Positions 47,555 through 58,851 of a stretch of 64,000 nucleotides of DNA are shown piece after piece (position 1 is the first letter of the stretch; the number at the start of each line of letters is the position of its first letter). The DNA comes from Gloeophyllum trabeum ATCC 11539 (taxonomy: Eukaryota; Basidiomycota; Agaricomycetes; Gloeophyllales; Gloeophyllaceae): NCBI RefSeq assembly GCF_000344685.1, contig NW_006920423.1, positions 271,221 to 335,220 of the forward strand, read 5' to 3'. The position numbers and the translations under genes are program-made. A model generated the notes under the pieces. It was not told where the DNA came from. It worked only from the letters and a program-made list of their open reading frames with translations, and made no database searches.

Positions 47555-48123
47555 GGTCAAACGGCCACGGATGCTACCTGCAGCTCTTACTCGATTTTAT
47601 CCCCGCGCTGGCAAAACCATATCGCTGGTCACGCGCTTCGTCTCATATTGAATCGAATTTCTTCGCGCTAAAGTCTCTCCAGGCCATCTCGTGGACGCTG
47701 CTGGATTGAACTGACGCCAGACAAGCCAATGAGCCTTGAAATCATAGGATGGCGAGCAGACAGCGCCGGTCCGTGCTCAGACACGTATTGTGCGACACCC
47801 ACATGTGTCCATGCATCCTGCCTGAGCCGCGCTGATAGCCTGCGTCAGGAGGACGGTTAAGTGGACTTCAACTCTTATGTCTTGGATCAGGAACACGACG
47901 CGCCTGTGGATCTCGATCTGCTTCTCGTCGGGAAGGAGTGATCTCCTGCCCCGGGCCATCAATCGACCCCGCATTGAACGTGACGCGGCGCGGCCGGCCC
48001 GGCCGCGACACCTGATATTCGAGTTAACAGTTTCGATCTGTCCAAGTCCTTATATCAGTCTGAGTCGGTTTAGAGGATGGACGCATACCTTTGCACCCTT
48101 TGTTCCCCGGAATTACTGCATCA
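47555..48123. promoter_or_regulatory. divergent promoter with a CGG/CCG inverted repeat
   Basis: This region of 569 bp is shared by the permease (-) and the oxidoreductase (+). At 47989-48007, two 8-bp arms (CGCGGCCG and CGGCCGCG) form a perfect inverted repeat around GCC. Zn2Cys6 factors bind paired CGG half-sites, so this is a candidate operator. Confidence 0.45.
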
Positions 48124-49722
48124 ATGTCGTCCTCGAAGCCTCTTGGTGGACGCACCGCTATCGTCGGTACGGGCAGTCGCGCGGCGATGTTCGTCCGCGG
48201 CATCGTTGCTCGGCCAAAGAGCAGCGTCGTAGCCATCTGTGAACCGAATGCCGTGCGAGCAAGCTACTACAATGACCTCCTGACCTCGCTGGGTGCGCCG
48301 ACGGTGCCTGTGTACAAGCCTGACCAATTCAAGGAGATGTTGGAGAAGGAGAATGTGGAGACGGTGGTTATTACCTGTGTTGATGCGTTGCACGATCTGT
48401 ATATTGTACCTGCGTTGGAGGCGGGAGGTTCGTGTTCGCACAGAACGATGGTTAATGAAGCACTGACGATGATATAGTGCGGGTTCTCACCGAGAAGCCT
48501 ATGACAACAGACGTCGCCAAATGTCGACGTATTCTGGAGACCGTGAATCGGACTGGCCGCCATTTGACCGTCACGTTCAATTATCGGTGAGTCTGTTAAG
48601 TGCATTCCGATCAAATACATCTGAGTCTCTCTTAGATACAACCCAGTTCACGAGTTAGTCAAGCGAACCATCGCAGCTGGGGAGATTGGCGAAGGTCAGT
48701 GCGACGCTCTTGAATCACATGCGCTGCTGAGGGACAACCTGTAGTGCTCTCCGTTCATTTCGAATGGCTCCTGGATACAGTCCATGGCGCAGACTATTTC
48801 CGACGCTGGCATCGCCAGAAGAGCAATTCCGGAGGTCTCATGGTGCACAAATCAGGGCATCATTTCGACCTGGTGAACTGGTGGATCGACGCTGAGCCTG
48901 AGACCGTGGCCGGGATGGGTCGCCTTGCCTTCTACGGAGAGGAAGCCGGCAAGAAGCACGGCTGGGCTAGATCGTACGAGCGAGCCCGCGGGTCAGCCGA
49001 GGCAAAGAATGATCCGTTCGCCATCGACCTCGAGGGAGATGAGACCCTGAAGAAGATCTACGCCGACGCTGAAGGGGAGGATGGCTACTATCGAGATCAG
49101 AACGTAAGTGCGCCTGTAAATCCGGGCCCTGACGAAAGTCTAAAGCTAAATCATCCAGGTCTTCGCGCCGGGTATCGGTATTGAGGATGACATGAGTCTC
49201 CTCGTGCGGTATAATACGGGTGCTGTCATGACATATCATCTGGTGAGTGACTCCATGTTTATCCACTGAAACTGACACGATATAACATCTGCCCAGACCG
49301 CGTATTCACCCTGGGAAGGATACCGCGTCATGTTCAACGGCTCACAAGGTCGCCTTGAACTTGAAGTGGTCGAGTCGGCATACCGACTGGCGGAAGATCC
49401 ACAGCTCACCGGCGGACAGATCCACGGAAAGGCAGCGCTACCGAACGCCGGGGGTGCCACAGTGAAACTGCATAAACTGTGGCAAAAGCCGGTGCTACTG
49501 CCGGTGCAAGTCGAGCATGGGGAACACGGGGGTGGAGACCGCCGCATGCTCAGCGTCCTCTTTGGTCCCCAGCCGGGCGAGGAGGTGGATACGGGAGACG
49601 CGTCGAAGCAGGGCGCGAATGAGCGGGATGGGGCCATGGCTTTAGCTGTTGGACTAATGGCGAACGAGAGCTTCAGGACGAACCAATTCGTACACATAAA
49701 GAGCCTGGCACTGCCGCTTTAG
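48124..49722 (+). CDS. Gfo/Idh/MocA-family NAD(P)-dependent oxidoreductase, about 446 aa
   Basis: Six exons: 48124-48427, 48478-48586, 48636-48694, 48745-49103, 49159-49242, 49297-49722; 447 codons in phase. [17 protein letters not shown] is the N-terminal Rossmann dinucleotide site. [20 protein letters not shown] and [18 protein letters not shown] hold the EKP motif, whose Lys is catalytic in this family. [20 protein letters not shown] is the C-terminal substrate-domain motif with the conserved HxxD-type residues. The family oxidises sugars, inositols and related polyols. The substrate cannot be told from sequence. Divergence from an organic-anion permease suggests a small uptake-and-oxidation pair. 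There is no signal peptide, so it is probably cytosolic. Confidence 0.92.
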
Positions 49723-50598
49723 TCCGCGAATTGCTTATGTGAAGTGTGTATCTTCTATGATGTTGCTTATACGACGTTAGGTGCTAGCATGCTGTTGCCT
49801 CGAGTTCGCTCGGCCAGACGCAGAGCGTGTTAGAGAAGCGCTAAGCCTAAAAATAACCCCTATCTATCCCGATTTCCCATGGCAGTGGCAGGTCCGACTC
49901 CCAGGAGGATCGCCAGAAGCAACGGCTTCAAGTTTCTGCACGCGATCAAATTCTAGATCTAAGCTAGATAAAGGTTCGAAGCAAGTCTCTCATAGACCAG
50001 CTAGGTGCGAAGTTTCAAGTCGTGCAAAGGGGAAAAATAAAGGGTTAAACCTTTCAAATGCTTCCAACACAGTCGGGCTTCATAATGAAACTGCTCTTCC
50101 GTTGCCCGATTTTTTCAACTACAGAGACAAGCCGCAGTCTGGATTTCCGAGGGGACAGGAATAGCGCAGGTCCGTAACGGGATTGGAAAGGACATCCGCA
50201 CAACCGTAGCCGTTGACTTTGGTCGGTTCTCAGGACACCTCCGCCATGGCGGGAGTTAACAGAATATCGGAATTCCCACGGCGATTTCACTCTTGGCTCG
50301 ATATTATTCACCGAACACGCTTCATAGCAGCCAGGGCTTCATAACTTTATTATCGATGATCCTCGAACTGCTGACCGCCCTTCATGGTGCGTGTCCTCGC
50401 CGTATTTTCGCAGATGGTCATGATGTTCTGATACGTCAAAGATTTCAGTGGCGTACCGATATACTTATAGGTCGTGGGTGGGCATAGCACAAGTACCGTG
50501 GACCTTCTTCACCTTGAGGTCCCCTACATAATCCGACAGCAAGCGAAGCGTCGCACCTCCTCCCCGAACTTCATCTCGGCTGCGGACCACATATACCC
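49723..50598. other. gene-free stretch of 0.9 kb
   Basis: Only short motif-less frames; part of it is presumably the promoter of the F-box-like gene at 50599. Confidence 0.45.
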
Positions 50599-51804
50599 AT
50601 GCAGCTTGCTCCGGTCAACATCCTTGATGTCCCTCCAGAGGTCTTGTACGACATCCTAGCGGACCCGATCGGCGAATTCTTCCATCAGTGGTTCACCCAG
50701 ACCGACTGTACATCCAGTTGGGACGCTCTCTCAAATATCAGCCGAGTGAATTGCCTGTTCTCGGAAGTAGCCTCGCGCGTCCTCCAGCACGCACTCGGAG
50801 CGATACGCGAAGCGGATGGAAAGTGAGTGCGCCAAGCCAGCTCAGAACCCGATCCACCACCTGACTGACGTAGGTGGAACCCCCATCCTCGAATGGTTCT
50901 GCGCGACGTACGCCGATATGTGGAACTACTGCGCCTCGACTCCCATACCCACCCCTCACCGTTAGCACTGACTATACCAAAGACACCCTTCCTACGCGCG
51001 TATATAGGTACATTAGCCTTCTCCGATATCCTCGTTCGCATCCGACGCCTGTCTACGAAACTGGAGGTGCATGGTCTGGACGGTGCTTGCCGACAATTAG
51101 CCGTGATAGCGAGCAATTGCACTCAGGCGGCTCAAGAGGTAAGGCCCGCTGTCCTGCGGCAGCGAATCCTCTGTGCTGCCGTAGCAAACTATGAACAGAC
51201 GTTAATGCGTACGTGGCGTCCTCCTGCACTGCTCGTCGGTCCTCATCCGCAACCCAGTGAGATTACTCTTAGACGGGTGGCAAACGATCAACTCCGTCCT
51301 GCTTAGGTACGATTCTCGGTGCCGGAAAGCAACCCCTATGAGCGAAATCGAGCTCCAGGTACGGAGCGCAGGATCTGTCCATCATTAGCTCTACAATCTA
51401 ATGCTAGGGCAGTCCTTCGAACTTGACCTGGCACATGCATTGGTCATGCTCAGAAGTCACGATATAAGTTTCGCATGTCATTACGCCAAAATGGTGGAGA
51501 ACACGACCCTGCGCTCCAGTTCGCCTGAAGAGCAATTACATCGGATTGCACATGCACAAGCCGTGGCAGCAGAAGCCGTCAAGGTTGGTGGTTTTTTCCA
51601 TAGAACGGTGATATACAATGCTTACTATTTAATCAGATGGTTAGCAACCTTGTTCGCGACCTACGGTGTATATGGTCGATGAGCTTTCACGTAGACTCCG
51701 CCATTCCGGACATCGTGGAAAGTCTCCTCTGGCGACTGGACCCGGACCATCCAATCCATTATCCTCACTTCACAACGGCGCAGGCACTCGATGGGTGGCT
51801 GTAG
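50599..51804 (+). CDS. F-box-like paralogue family, member 3, about 317 aa
   Basis: Five exons: 50599-50822, 50874-51212, 51307-51358, 51413-51583, 51637-51804; 318 codons in phase. The N-terminus MQLAPVNILDVPPEVLYDIL, then FFHQWFT and WDALSNISRVNCLFSEVASR, matches members 1 and 2 (LPLEIMYEVL; WDALRSLWLVNAKF). Like member 2 it has HALG just before the end of exon 1. It lies 12 kb from member 2, beyond unrelated genes, so the family is dispersed as well as tandem. Exon 3 (52 nt) was chosen because only a donor at 51212 keeps the frame; an alternative donor lies 4 bp earlier. An SCF adaptor role is inferred only from the F-box-like start. Confidence 0.7.
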
Positions 51805-52226
51805 GAATGGCCTTGGCCACCGAAGCGGCCAAGAACTACCAGCCACATACAGCCTGAGGCGTCCGATGGGTCCCGTAATAAATCGTGCGGCAGCTCCGCT
51901 AACTCTTATTGACCAGGCCACACTATGCATCATTAATATCGTATACCGTTACAACCTCTAACTATTTCTAATCCTCTCGTGGTGATCGCTCCCGGCCAAG
52001 AGTCGAAGATGTACACCGGGATGCATACCGCGAGGAAAACCCTACTTTCCAGGACATGGTGATGGGTTCCGAGCTGGCCCTGAGGTCGTCGGAAGCAAGG
52101 CACAAGCACCACATGATGCAATACAGTTGCAGTGATGCCGGAGAGCACTGGAGGCGTTATCAATCGGTCTGGGTCTTGAAGATGCGCAATAATCCGAAGG
52201 ATGGCCATAACTGCCTGGGGAAGGGA
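51805..52226. other. short intergenic region
   Basis: This lies between the 3' ends of F-box-like member 3 (+) and FOL1 copy 1 (-). No gene was seen. Confidence 0.45.
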
Positions 52227-54957
52227 TCACTTCCAGAGCGCATCCGCAACCCGAACAACGTCTCCTAATTCCAGCACATCATGCACTCTCACCACTGTCG
52301 CGCCCTGCTGCACCGCACTGCTTACTGCTGCGGCCGTAGCCCAACCTCTTTGCACCGGGGTGGTTGATCGTCCCCGATATGTCCCCTCTGCATCGGGCCG
52401 CTCCAATACCTTGCCGAGGAAGGATTTCCTAGATGTCCCGATCAATTGTGGATATCCGGCAAGAGGGTTCCGCCCCCGTCGGCCGCGATACTCGGAGACG
52501 ATCTTTCCACCCTCACGCAGGACAGCCAAATTGCCTTCGACGGGTTTGCTAAATCCAACTCCAGGGTCCACTATGACCAACCACCGGCGCAGCCCTCTCG
52601 GGCCTCTCACAGCTGCACGTACCCTCTCGCCGAGTTCTACCCGAATACCTTCGAGCACCTTGTCATCATGTGCGTCGTCGTAATTGGAGTAATCCTTGTT
52701 CGTCCCCGCATCGCCCCTGGAATGCATGAGGATTACCGGTACTGCCAAACTCCTCGCGACTTTTCGCATTTCCAAGAAATGCTCTGCCGAGGACCGATTT
52801 AGTGGGTACTCTGGGCCGGCAAAAGCATAAACATCGTTTATACAGTTTGCGCCGGCACGTACAGCGGCTTCCGCAACATCGGGGCGGAAGGTGTCGACGC
52901 TAATGAGGGCGTTCCTAAGGTGCTGTATATCAACGGCATTTCCATCGATATCTTCTGCGCGCAATGTCCGCATTGCGTGTATTACGGGAACAACGCGGTC
53001 AGTCTCCTCCTGCGGGGATACGTAAGCTGCTCCGGGCCTAGTAGAGTATCCACCGATGTCCAGGATATCCATTCCAGCTTGTACAGAGGACGTTGTGTAT
53101 TTCAGAGCGGCATCGAGCGTGTTATGCTTGGACCCATCCGAGAATGAATCGGGAGTCACGTTCAGCGTCGCCATTATGTAAGTCTTTGTATGACCACGAT
53201 TTGTAGTTTTGCGGTGCTTGCATGGGTGCTTCCAGTATTTTGCGGTAGCGGGGACCACAGGTAGTCTGAATCCACCCGGAGATGAGGGAGTAGCGGGTCG
53301 GCTCTCCGATATCGGGTATTTGGGGAAGGGTATGACTCTGTACATGGCAGACGCGTCCTCGTGTTCGGAGGCTTCCAGCTCGTCCAGCATGCGTCCGACT
53401 GATTTACCAGACTCGGGCAATATGTAGTCTGGTATCATACTGCACTGCAATTCGATCCGTGGTGACTGAAGAACGAGCGAAGACACTCACTCTGCAAGTG
53501 GCCTCAGAACGAACTCACGTTCCGCGATACGAGGATGGGGGACGACTAACTGGCCATCAAGGTTGCTGAGATCTCCCCTTGCTTCTGTCGGTCTAGTATC
53601 GATGATTTCGGAACCATAAGTCAAGATGTCCAGATCAACGGCTCTGGGTCCGTTCCGTATAGACGGGACCCGGCCCACCGCTTTTTCGATCCACTTGAGC
53701 ACAGCCAAGAGACTTTCAGGCCTAATATTTGTCTCGATCTGATTTCAAAGCATGATTTACTTCCGGACACAGGTCTTACTGAGGCAGGTGGACTCACGAG
53801 GCATGCACAGTTGATAAAATCTGGTTGATCGGTCACATACATTGGCGCTGTTTCATACATGAAGCTGGTGTCTATAATTGATATCTGCGGATCATCGACT
53901 AGGTTGGGGATGGTTTGTGGATCGAAGATGTCGGACGTCTCCAGAAGTCGCAAAGCCAGCTCAATGTTGGCAAATCGGTCTCCAAGGTTAGACCCTAATG
54001 CGATGGCGACAGTGTACATGCCTGGTCTCGTGGCAAACAGGTCAGGCGCAACCTGTTCCAGGAGCCCTGATAATTTGGTATCTGGAGTTTGGAATGAGAG
54101 TACTGAAGTTTCTTCCCTATCGACGGAGATAGAATTGATCTCCTGCTGGAAGTCAGCTAACGTCCGCGAGATTTCTACTTCGGAAGATTTAGCATAGAGC
54201 AGAGCGTTCGGCTTTTGCCCCCGAACGGTCACCCTATCGATGTTTTGCTGGCATGACTGCAGAACAGTGCGCGCCACGTGTGATGCTAATGCCTCCAAGG
54301 TAAAAAATGATGAATCTTCTATAGCCTTTGAGGACGAAGGTTTATCAGGAGTCCGACGAGAGTTCGGGATAGTCGATCAAGTCCACGTACTTGGTGTATT
54401 TGGTGCGTCAATTGACGGAGATTAACCGGCCTCGAGTCTGAGGGCGACCTGGACATTGAGAGGTGGAAATGGACAGCTTGCTTCACCTCCCTTTCACATA
54501 GATTGATACCGATGGTGGTGGAGCATTGCAGGCCTTCGATGAAGTATCTATCCGAGCAAATAAAGTGGCTGTCCTTGGATCTGGAGCGTTCGATGCCTAC
54601 GGCCTCGGCATGCAAGACGGCCTTCGTCTTCTTCGCTAAGAGATACAATTCCTGCGCATGTGATGCTTCAAAACAGGATTCTGCAACGCCGTCGAGTAGC
54701 GCTTCAAGGGATGGCAATGCAACGCTACTCTGATTGTACTTGGACATCAGGAGTGTTGACAGGGAGTCGTAGTCGATGGTGCTCTTGATATCATCATCTT
54801 GCGCCGCTTTACTCGTGTCGTGCAGTACGGATACACTGAGAAGCACGGGCTGCGGTTGCGGGTCCCGAGGAGATGGCCAACGCGACCCATCTTGCAGTGG
54901 AACGTGAAGCAGCAGGTCGTTGACGCGAACAAAGTCCCGGAGATTTTGCCTGGACAT
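52227..54957 (-). CDS. FOL1: trifunctional folate synthesis protein (DHNA-HPPK-DHPS), copy 1, about 851 aa
   Basis: Four exons: 54957-54391, 54325-53798, 53738-53491, 53439-52227; 852 codons in phase. The N-terminus holds paired dihydroneopterin-aldolase regions (DFVRVNDLLLHVPLQDGSRW; RYFIEGLQCSTTIG with CEREVKQ). The HPPK domain follows (VAIALGSNLGDRFANIELAL; NGPRAVDLDILTY; VPHPRIAEREFVLRPLADMI). The C-terminal dihydropteroate synthase has intact motifs: LNVTPDSFSDGS, DIGGYSTRPGA (residues 575-585), ISVDTFRPDVAEAAV, DPGVGFSK, LIGTSRKSFLG and VRVHDV. It makes dihydropteroate from dihydroneopterin and p-aminobenzoate; sulfonamides compete at DHPS. The gene lies head-to-tail with copy 2 upstream. 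All key residues that I can check are present, so this copy is probably the active one. Confidence 0.94.
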
Positions 54958-55645
54958 CTTACGTGACTGCCTTGTGGCCAGGTGGATAATGCTTTGTAGA
55001 ACGGCCCGAGGTTTAGCTGTATTTGAAAACTCAGTGGGAGAGTGCGAAATTTACTTTGAAGTATCTATATTCCTTCTGACTGCAGAAGTTCCGCAGGCTC
55101 GAAGAGATGTACCGAGCTGGCTGTACACCCGGCCTTTAAGAACGTTTAGCATACGTTTCCAAGGCGTCCAGGAGCAGAGGCATGTGTAGCAGGTATCCGA
55201 GCTCGGATACGGTCCAAGGCAAGTCGACGGCGTGGGAATGTCGACTTCAGACGGTTTCCTCCATCAGTGGCATCACTGATTCACTCTCAGCCACATCTTG
55301 CTGGAGCTCCTCTCTGCTGCCTCTATACACCTGCAACAGCTCGTCGTGTCTGATTGTTGGCGCTATGTAGTTGGCTACTCTCGGAAATATGAGGATATAT
55401 GTTCTGTATATGTACGTGCTGTACCGCAACGTCGCTGACGGTATCCTTGAACTCCATTCGCTGAACGTTGAGTCATTACTAGTACGTTCACAAGGCTGTC
55501 GGAGGGAGCGCGAGCAGCGTGGAGTGCTGAGGTCGCATTCTATGCAGGAGTATACTGGATATCAGACGCAGCGTCCTGATGAAGTTTCCTATTTATCGGA
55601 CTAATGTACAAGGTTGATCTCAGCGACACCTGCCTCGCAAATCCG
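54958..55645. promoter_or_regulatory. FOL1 copy 1 upstream region with duplicated block
   Basis: Positions 55221-55262 resemble 58661-58704, upstream of copy 2. Both read AAGTC, then GCGTGGGAA, a GACTT block and CGGTTTCCTCC, at 264 and 294 bp from the respective ATGs. The duplication therefore included promoter DNA. Confidence 0.5.
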
Positions 55646-58367
55646 TCACTTCCAGAGCGCATCCGCAACCCGGAATACTTCCGCTATTCCCTGCACGTTA
55701 TGCGCTCTCACCGCGATTGCTCCCTGCAGCACAGCACTGCTCACTGCCGCTGCCGTGGCCCAATCTCTTTCCCCAGGGGTGGTTTGTCGTCCGGGGTGCG
55801 CTCCATCTCGGTCCGGTTGCTCCAGCACATGTCCTAGGACCCCTTTCCTGGACGTTCCTATCAATAGTGGATAGCCAGCGAGGGGGTTCCGCTCCCGTCG
55901 ACCACGATACTCGGAGACGATGTTGGCATAATTCCTCAGGATCGCCAGATCTTCTTCCCAACTTTTGCTGAACGCAACTCCAGGGTCCACTATGACCATC
56001 CAGCGGCGCAGCCCACCCTTGCCTCTCACAGCCGCCTCTACCTTCTCGCCCAATTCGACCCGAATTCCTTCGAGTACCTTGTGATCATGCGCGTAGTCGT
56101 AGTCGGAGTAGTCCTTCTTGTTCCCCGAATCGCCTGCGGAATGCACAAGAACCACCGGTACCGCTAAGTTCCTCGCAAGTTTTCGCATTCTCAGGAAATG
56201 CTCTGCCGATGATTCTTTCACGGGGTATTCTTGACCGACGAAAGCGTAAACGTCGTTTATGCAGTTAGCACCTGCACGAATAGCGACCTCTGCAACATCG
56301 GGGCGGAAGGTGTCAATGCTGACCAGTGCGTTCCGAAGGTTCTCGAAGTCATCGGCATTTCCATCTGCCGCTCCTGCGTTCACAGACCGCACGGCGCGTA
56401 TTGCAGGAAGAACGCGGTCAATCTCCTCTTGTGGGGAGACGAAGGGAGCGTTGGGCTTAGCAGAGTATCCCTTTATATCCAAGATATCCATTCCAGCTTG
56501 AACGGACGACATTGCATACTTCAATGCGGCCTCGGGCGTATTATGCGTGTCTCCGTCAGAGAATGAATCAGGAGTCGCATTTAATATCGCCATAATGTAA
56601 GTCTTGCTGCGACCCAATTTGGAGCCTGGACTATACGTGGACGGGTACTTCCAAGACCTCTCCGTGGCCGGGACCGCCGGTAGCTTCACTCCATCTGAAG
56701 ACGAGGAAGTGGGCGGTTCGGTGTCGGAGCCCGCGTACCTGGGGAATGGTATAACTTTATACATGTGAGCAGCATCCTCACGACTGGAGGCTTCCAGCTC
56801 CTTGAGCAACCGTGCGATCGATTTGGTGGACGTCGGCAATTTATAGTCTGGTATCATACTGGGCCATAACTCAATTCTCAGTGATGGACGGACGGAAGAA
56901 TGCACTCACTCTGCAAGCGGTCGCAGGACAAATTCCCGTTCCGCGATGCGAGGGTGGAGAATGAAATGACCTTCGAGATTGCTCAGATCACCCTTCGCTT
57001 GGGCGGGTTTAGTGTCGATAACTCCCGAATCGTACGTCAGGATGTCTAAGTCAACAGCTTTGGGTCCGTTCAGTGTCGACGGGACACGGCCAACAGCTTG
57101 TTCGATCTTCTTAAGCACCGCGAGAAGGCTTTCAGGCTCGAGATTGGTTTCGATCTAGGCGAAAAGCATGGTTACTTCTGGATGTAGGTCATACTGAGGT
57201 GAGTGGACTCACCAGACTTGCGCAGTTGATAAACTTGGGTCGATCCGCGACATACATGGGTGCCGTCTCATACATGAAGCTGGTGTCGGTGATTGATATC
57301 TGCGGATTATCGACTAGGTTCGGGATGGTTTGGGGATCGAGAACGTCTGGCGTCTCCAGTAGTCGCAAAGCCAACTCGATGTTGGCAAATCGCTCTCCGA
57401 GATTGGAACCTAATCCGAGAGCAACAGTGTGCGTAACTTGGCTTCTAGTGTATAGCTCAGGCGCTACCTGTCGCAACAGTCCCGATAGCGTGGCGTGTGG
57501 ACTGTAAGGTGAGAGCAATGATTTCGTTTCCGCGTCGATGACGCTAGATTCGCTCTCCTGCCGGTAGTCGGCCAACGACTGGCTAATCTCGATCTCTGGA
57601 GCTTCAGCATGGATCAACGCATTAGGCTTTTGCGCCCGGACAGTCACCGAATCGATGCCTTAGTGGGAGGACAGTAGGACGGTGCGCGCCAGGTGCGATG
57701 TCAGTGCCTCCAAGGCCAAAAAGGACGAAGTCTCTACAACCTTCAAGAAGAATGATTCATCCAGAGTGCAAGCAAAAACTGACTGTCAGCGATCTCCACG
57801 TACATTGCGTATGGAATGCGCCAATTCCCGGAAATTGAGTGGCTTCAAGACCGAGGGTGGCCTGGACATCGATATCTGGAAACGGACGGACTGTCTCACC
57901 TTCCTTTCCAATGGTTGCGGCCCGATGATGGTTGAGCACTGCAGGCCTTCAATGAAATACCTGTCCTCTGACAAGGAACGACCGTCCTTGAATCGCAAGG
58001 ATTCGATGCCGACAGCCGAATCTACGGCACCCTTTGTCTTCTTCGCCACGATATGTAGTTCTTCCGCTGGCGTCGCTTCGAAGCATGTCTCCGCAATTCT
58101 GTCGATTAGAGCTTCAAGGGACGGCAGTATGGCGATGCTCTGGCTGTACTTGGACAGTAGCAGGGTCGACAGGGCGTCATAGTCTATGTTGTCCTTTACA
58201 CAGTCGACTTCTGCCGCCCTCCTGGTATCATGAACCAGGGATACGCTGAGAAGCACGGGCTGAGGCTGCGGGTCCTGAGGGGATGGCCAGCGCGTCCCGT
58301 CTTCCAGTCGAGCGTGAAGCAGCAGATCGTTAACGCGGACAAAGTCTCTCGGACTGTGGGTGGCCAT
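55646..58367 (-). pseudogene. FOL1: FOL1 copy 2: tandem paralogue with an in-frame TAA and altered active sites
   Basis: Exons 58367-57804, 57740-57213, 57154-56910 and 56858-55646 match copy 1 in order, phase and splice sites. Exons 2 and 4 have identical lengths (528 and 1213 nt), while exons 1 and 3 are each one codon shorter. The single break is TAA at 57662-57660 (codon 215), within the second aldolase region, where copy 1 has a sense codon (SCQQNIDRV). More than 630 codons after it remain open. Catalytic loops differ from copy 1: GPK for GPR and ILHPR for VPHPR in HPPK; KGYSAKPNA for GGYSTRPGA, HSAGD for HSRGD, DPGVAFSK for DPGVGFSK, and RAHNV for RVHDV in DHPS. It may be a pseudogene, a split gene, or a diverged protein if the stop is an assembly error or read through. 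The start is at the ATG homologous to copy 1. Confidence 0.85.
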
Positions 58368-58851
58368 CGTGCTTGGTCGGGTATAAAGCAGGCGGGGCAG
58401 GCTCTGAAAACCCAACATTGCCAGTCTCAGCTTATATGCCAGTAGGCGGGGAGGATGCGATATCGACTTCAGGATATTGGAATTTCTTGTCGCTCCAGCA
58501 CTTCCGCTATGGCAGCGGCCGCCCCCATGTCCCATTTAATCTGCGCAGCTGATGGGCACCTGAACTCTAGGTATCTCCAGCATACGCTTCCTTCAATAGC
58601 GAGAGACAGGTACTACAGCGCCGCAAACGGATAAACTTCTGGCTTCGACTCGGAGTACTCAAGTCAGGAGCGTGGGAACATGGACTTGGAAAACGGTTTC
58701 CTCCGCGGTACATACTCTTGAGGCTTCTACTCTATTTCGTGTCTACGTCTGCTGCCTGTCCGCGGTAAGAGAATCTGGCTCGAATCACATACCAAAAACT
58801 GAGGTCATTGTATTATCATACAGTGGTTGTCCTATTAGTCGGCTCCTACGA
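58368..58851. other. FOL1 copy 2 upstream region
   Basis: Contains the duplicated promoter block at 58661-58704 and a GACTCGGAGT motif at 58647-58656. No gene seen. Confidence 0.45.
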
